Source: SZUA-370 sp034003955
Lineage (GTDB): Bacteria; Spirochaetota; Spirochaetia; Treponematales; UBA12059
Direction of reading: 5' to 3'
Assembly: GCA_034003955.1 (NCBI GenBank)
Contig: JAVEXO010000041.1
Span: 1-25,822, forward strand
Length of the DNA: 25,822 nucleotides
Positions 23,282-25,822 of this stretch are shown here, one piece after another. The notes under the pieces are model-generated. The model was not told the origin of the DNA. It ran no database searches and was given only the letters and a program-made list of their open reading frames with translations. Every line of letters starts with the position of its first letter. Position 1 is the first letter of the stretch. The translations under genes and the position numbers were made by a program.

Positions 23282-23590
23282 ATGAAACCCGAAGAACCAT
23301 GTGATGAAAAGCTCTTGGCTGATTATGCCAAAAAGTTAAAGGCTGTAGGCCATCCTATAAGGCTTAAGCTTTTGTGTCTCATATCGCGAGAATGCGATCC
23401 CTGCGTCTCAGACCTATGGCAATGTCTCAAGCAGCCACAGCCTGTAATATCGCAGCATCTGGCCATACTCAAACAAGCCGAGATAGTCGATGCAGAAGTA
23501 AACAAGACAAAACGCGTCTATTCTATAACCGACCCATTCATAGAAGAGATTATCAAGAGGATAATAAGAAAAGAAACCATAGAACTCTAA
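23282..23590 (+). CDS. ArsR-family winged-helix regulator
   Basis: This 102-residue protein has the ArsR/SmtB fold: LKAVGHPIRLKLLCLI (helix 1-2), CVSDLWQCLKQPQPVISQHLAILKQAEIV (helix-turn-helix), and the wing NKTKRVYSITD. Cys38 and Cys41 (ECDPCVSDL) sit close to the metal-binding ELCVCDL box of ArsR sensors but spaced CxxC; Cys7, Cys32 and Cys47 are also present. It could sense a metal, thiol or redox signal. Such proteins usually repress their own promoter, and a matching dyad lies just upstream. No metal transporter is next to it; the target genes are unknown. Confidence 0.92.
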   Translation: MKPEEPCDEKLLADYAKKLKAVGHPIRLKLLCLISRECDPCVSDLWQCLKQPQPVISQHLAILKQAEIVDAEVNKTKRVYSITDPFIEEIIKRIIRKETIEL

Positions 23591-23598
23591 GCCCCTGT

Positions 23599-23618
23599 CA
23601 GGCTCATCATGGAGCCTG
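23599..23618. other. Hairpin between convergent arsR-family and TPR genes
   Basis: CAGGCTC and GAGCCTG form a perfect 7-bp stem with a 6-base loop. It lies just after the arsR-family stop and spans the stop codon of the minus-strand TPR gene. No T tract follows on either strand, so termination is possible but not shown. Confidence 0.35.
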
Positions 23619-24824
23619 GCGTCTGACGGCTGAGGCTGGGTCTGTTATCCGCATCCGCGCTACGGCGGCGAAGGGAGCAGTGCCATCGGTGGCCACGGTT
23701 TTCCATAGCTTCGTGGCCACGACTCTGGCGTTAGAGACATACAGGGCATCGGCAAGAGTCAAGAGTAGCCTTGGAAGCCTTGCCTCAGACAGATAGGCTG
23801 AAACGCTTGTGTCTCCTCGGGCTCTCTCCATGAAGTCGTCCAAGCCATTCCACACATAGTCACTGTCCCTTCTTACAAGCATGTTTATGGCCTGGCTAAG
23901 AGTCATATTGAGCGCTATGGCGGCATGAAAGGAAGCGGCGGCCCTACCCCTCTCCAGGTAGTAGGATCCCAAGGCCGTATGGGCCTCCTGGGAGTATGTA
24001 GGTTGTAGGCGGTATAGTGTCATGAAGCGATCGAAACCTTGATCGAGTAGTGTCGCCATCATGGCATCCCTGAGGTACTGGTCTATGGCGCCGTCGTTTC
24101 CATCGACTATGCTCTTCATGACGTTTTCCCAGGCCACAAAATTCGAACTTGCGTCGTAGAGCGAGGCCATGGCATACAGAATTGTAAAACGTTCATCTGG
24201 AATCTCAAGAGAGGGGCTCATGTCATAGGCCCGTCTGTACTGCGCTTCGGCTATGCCTAACTCACCTTCCAGGAAGAACACCTTGCCCTTCCAGTATTCG
24301 GCCTCAGGATACCTTGAAAGGAGCTGGACTTGGTTTCGTAGACCGGCTATGGAATCATCCAGGGCTTGCAGTGGTCGGTATTCAATGACTAGAAGCAATA
24401 CATCTATGAAGGCCCTGTGGCTGTCTGATAGTCGTTCCTTGCGCAATGCCTCAAGCAGACTCTTGGATGCCGCCGCCTGTCCCGCGGATAGCTTGATGTA
24501 ATCACGCTGGATGAAGTCTTCTGCCGCGAACGCTGCGAGCACCCTGGTTATTGAATCTTCCCCGATCTTGGCCGCCTTGGTATCCAATACCTGATCGAGA
24601 CGTCCAAGGGCAGCCGTAAAATTGATACGTCTCAATGATATGGCATTGTCGAAGTGTACCAGGGCGCTACCAAAATCCTTTGTATCGTAGGCCTTCTTAC
24701 CGCGTTCCAGGCTAAGCCAGGCCGGCTCGGTTCCACCAAGCAGCGAGGCTTGAGCAAAAGACGCTGCTCCTGTCGACACGAGCATTATGAGAGTGAGTAC
24801 GCGTACGACTCTGGCTTTTGTCAT
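23607..24824 (-). CDS. Secreted or lipid-anchored TPR-like protein
   Basis: This 405-residue protein has a signal peptide (MTKARVVRVLTLIMLVSTGAASFAQA). It continues as alpha-helical repeat, with tetratricopeptide-like pairs at about 36-70 (GKKAYDTKDFGSALVHFDNAISL), 190-225 (YWKGKVFFLEGELGIAEAQYRRAYDMSP) and 300-320. No Cys stands at the cleavage site, so it is probably periplasmic rather than a lipoprotein. TPR proteins are scaffolds; partners are not visible. Its ATG overlaps the ispG stop (ATGA), so the two are co-translated, although no shared pathway is evident. Confidence 0.8.
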   Translation of the reverse strand: MTKARVVRVLTLIMLVSTGAASFAQASLLGGTEPAWLSLERGKKAYDTKDFGSALVHFDNAISLRRINFTAALGRLDQVLDTKAAKIGEDSITRVLAAFAAEDFIQRDYIKLSAGQAAASKSLLEALRKERLSDSHRAFIDVLLLVIEYRPLQALDDSIAGLRNQVQLLSRYPEAEYWKGKVFFLEGELGIAEAQYRRAYDMSPSLEIPDERFTILYAMASLYDASSNFVAWENVMKSIVDGNDGAIDQYLRDAMMATLLDQGFDRFMTLYRLQPTYSQEAHTALGSYYLERGRAAASFHAAIALNMTLSQAINMLVRRDSDYVWNGLDDFMERARGDTSVSAYLSEARLPRLLLTLADALYVSNARVVATKLWKTVATDGTAPFAAVARMRITDPASAVRRQAP

Positions 24825-25822
24825 ATCTTTGACAGTTCCTCTCCGAATACAGTATCGGCGGATTCAGGATCGCATGTTCGTACAATTTCTCCCTTACGGA
24901 AGACTATGACCTTGTCCCCCGCCCCTGTTATGCCAATGTCGGCGTGTCTGGCCTCACCCGGGCCATTTACGATGCAACCCATGACGGCAACCGTTATTGG
25001 TCGCCGTATTGAGTATATCCTGTCGCTCCAGCGAGCGGTAAACGCATGCGTGTCAAAGGTAGACCTGCCACATCGGGGGCATGACACGATATCGGCGCTC
25101 TCCCGCTTGCCGCTGGCCAAAGCCACTATCTCCATGCCCGCTATGACTTCGTTTTCAGGTTCGTCAGAAAGGGAGACGCGAAGGGTGTCTCCTATGCCAT
25201 CTGCTAGTAAAGCATGCATGGCTATGGCACTACGCACACAGCCCTGAACCAGGGGGCCGGCTTCGGTTACGCCTATATGCAGAGGTATGTCATGGCGCTC
25301 CGCAAACAGCCTGTTGGCCCTCACCGTCTCCTCAACACCCGAGGCCTTCATGGATACGATAATCTCCTTGAATCCCAAGGCATCCAAGGCTGCTACCTCG
25401 CGTTCGGCCGCGACGACTATGGCCTTGGCCCTGTCGGGTTCATCCCTGAGATCGGCAGGCAGGCTACCGGCATTGACGCCTATGCGTATGGGGACACCCC
25501 GGTCAGAGGCCTTGGCGGCGACCTCCTTAAGCTTCCATGGCTCGCCCAGGTTGCCGGGATTTACGCGTATCTTGGCAATAGGAAAGTCAAGACAGCGCAA
25601 GGCTATGCGCCAGTCGAAGTGCACATCTGCAACCAAGGGAATGTCTACCATTGCGGCGAGGGCACCAAGAAGTTCGGCCTGTGCAATATCGGGTGTCGAG
25701 AAGCGAAGAATACCGCATCCCAGGGCCGCAAGAGAGTGCACCCGCCTGGCGCAAGCATCCTGGGTATCCGCACGAAGCGGAAGCTTCCACATTGTCTGCA
25801 CACTTGGCCTGTGCCCGCCGCC
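24821..25822 (-). CDS. ispG: 4-hydroxy-3-methylbut-2-enyl diphosphate synthase, N-terminus beyond right edge
   Basis: IspG (GcpE) converts MEcPP to HMBPP in the MEP isoprenoid pathway with a 4Fe-4S cluster. The frame stays open to the window end, where GGGHRPSVQTM corresponds to the conserved GGxxPVxVQSM. The TIM-barrel part has PLVADVHFDWRIAL, KIRVNPGNLG, PIRIGVNAGSL and PLHIGVTEAG. Cluster ligands are visible in SCPRCGRS (two Cys) and VMGCIVNGPGEA (third Cys and Glu). The first few residues lie outside the window. It is coupled to the downstream TPR gene by a 4-base overlap. Confidence 0.97.
   Translation of the reverse strand, partial: GGGHRPSVQTMWKLPLRADTQDACARRVHSLAALGCGILRFSTPDIAQAELLGALAAMVDIPLVADVHFDWRIALRCLDFPIAKIRVNPGNLGEPWKLKEVAAKASDRGVPIRIGVNAGSLPADLRDEPDRAKAIVVAAEREVAALDALGFKEIIVSMKASGVEETVRANRLFAERHDIPLHIGVTEAGPLVQGCVRSAIAMHALLADGIGDTLRVSLSDEPENEVIAGMEIVALASGKRESADIVSCPRCGRSTFDTHAFTARWSDRIYSIRRPITVAVMGCIVNGPGEARHADIGITGAGDKVIVFRKGEIVRTCDPESADTVFGEELSKI

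Overview
The window reads as chromosomal DNA of a free-living or host-associated spirochaete, probably near Treponema/Spirochaeta (order Spirochaetales). This is inferred from protein style: a divergent LigA whose OB-region motif resembles what I recall of treponemal ligases, PilZ-like and degenerate receiver proteins, a LoaP-type NusG paralogue, and secreted TPR and SPOR proteins. Ile ATA and Arg AGG codons are common and overall GC is moderate. Coding density is very high. No tRNA, rRNA, insertion sequence, phage gene or CRISPR array is visible, and no gene-free stretch reaches 300 bases.

Layout. (1) 1-6039, all on the minus strand: ligA, argS, then rplU-prp-rpmA and obgE (cut by the left edge). 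The ribosomal trio has a clear sigma-70 promoter and a long leader. A strong intrinsic terminator lies between rpmA and obgE, only about 22 bases before the obgE start codon. (2) 6178-7371, plus: an MFS permease, divergent from ligA across an inverted-repeat operator candidate. (3) 7387-9652, minus: a secreted protein of unknown function overlapping a long DPBB-linker-SPOR cell-envelope protein. (4) 9811-18015, plus: eight tightly packed, mostly overlapping genes. A LoaP-like antiterminator is followed by a soluble nucleotide-sugar dehydratase, a DegT/DnrJ sugar aminotransferase, three subunits of a molybdenum-hydroxylase-like (XDH family) complex, a tetrapyrrole-methylase-fold methyltransferase and a PilZ-like/unknown protein. 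A textbook intrinsic terminator sits in the short leader of this operon, where no upstream plus-strand gene needs it. (5) 18056-21505, minus: mfd, convergent with the previous operon. (6) 21588-23590, plus: a secreted protein of unknown function, a degenerate receiver-PilZ protein and an ArsR regulator with its own palindromic operator candidate. (7) 23607-25822, minus: ispG (cut by the right edge) translationally coupled to a secreted TPR protein.

How parts work together. The most interesting unit is block 4. Its first gene encodes a processive-antitermination factor of the family that controls long polysaccharide and antibiotic operons, and the leader carries a terminator suited to conditional read-through. 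The cargo is unusual: 4-amino-sugar nucleotide enzymes joined in one transcription unit to an XDH-like complex that has lost several canonical cofactor-contacting motifs. Second in interest is the rplU-prp-rpmA-obgE region. The Prp protease is present although L27 lacks the extension it normally removes, L27 itself has a shortened N-terminal arm, and obgE sits behind a terminator and a start-codon-masking inverted repeat.
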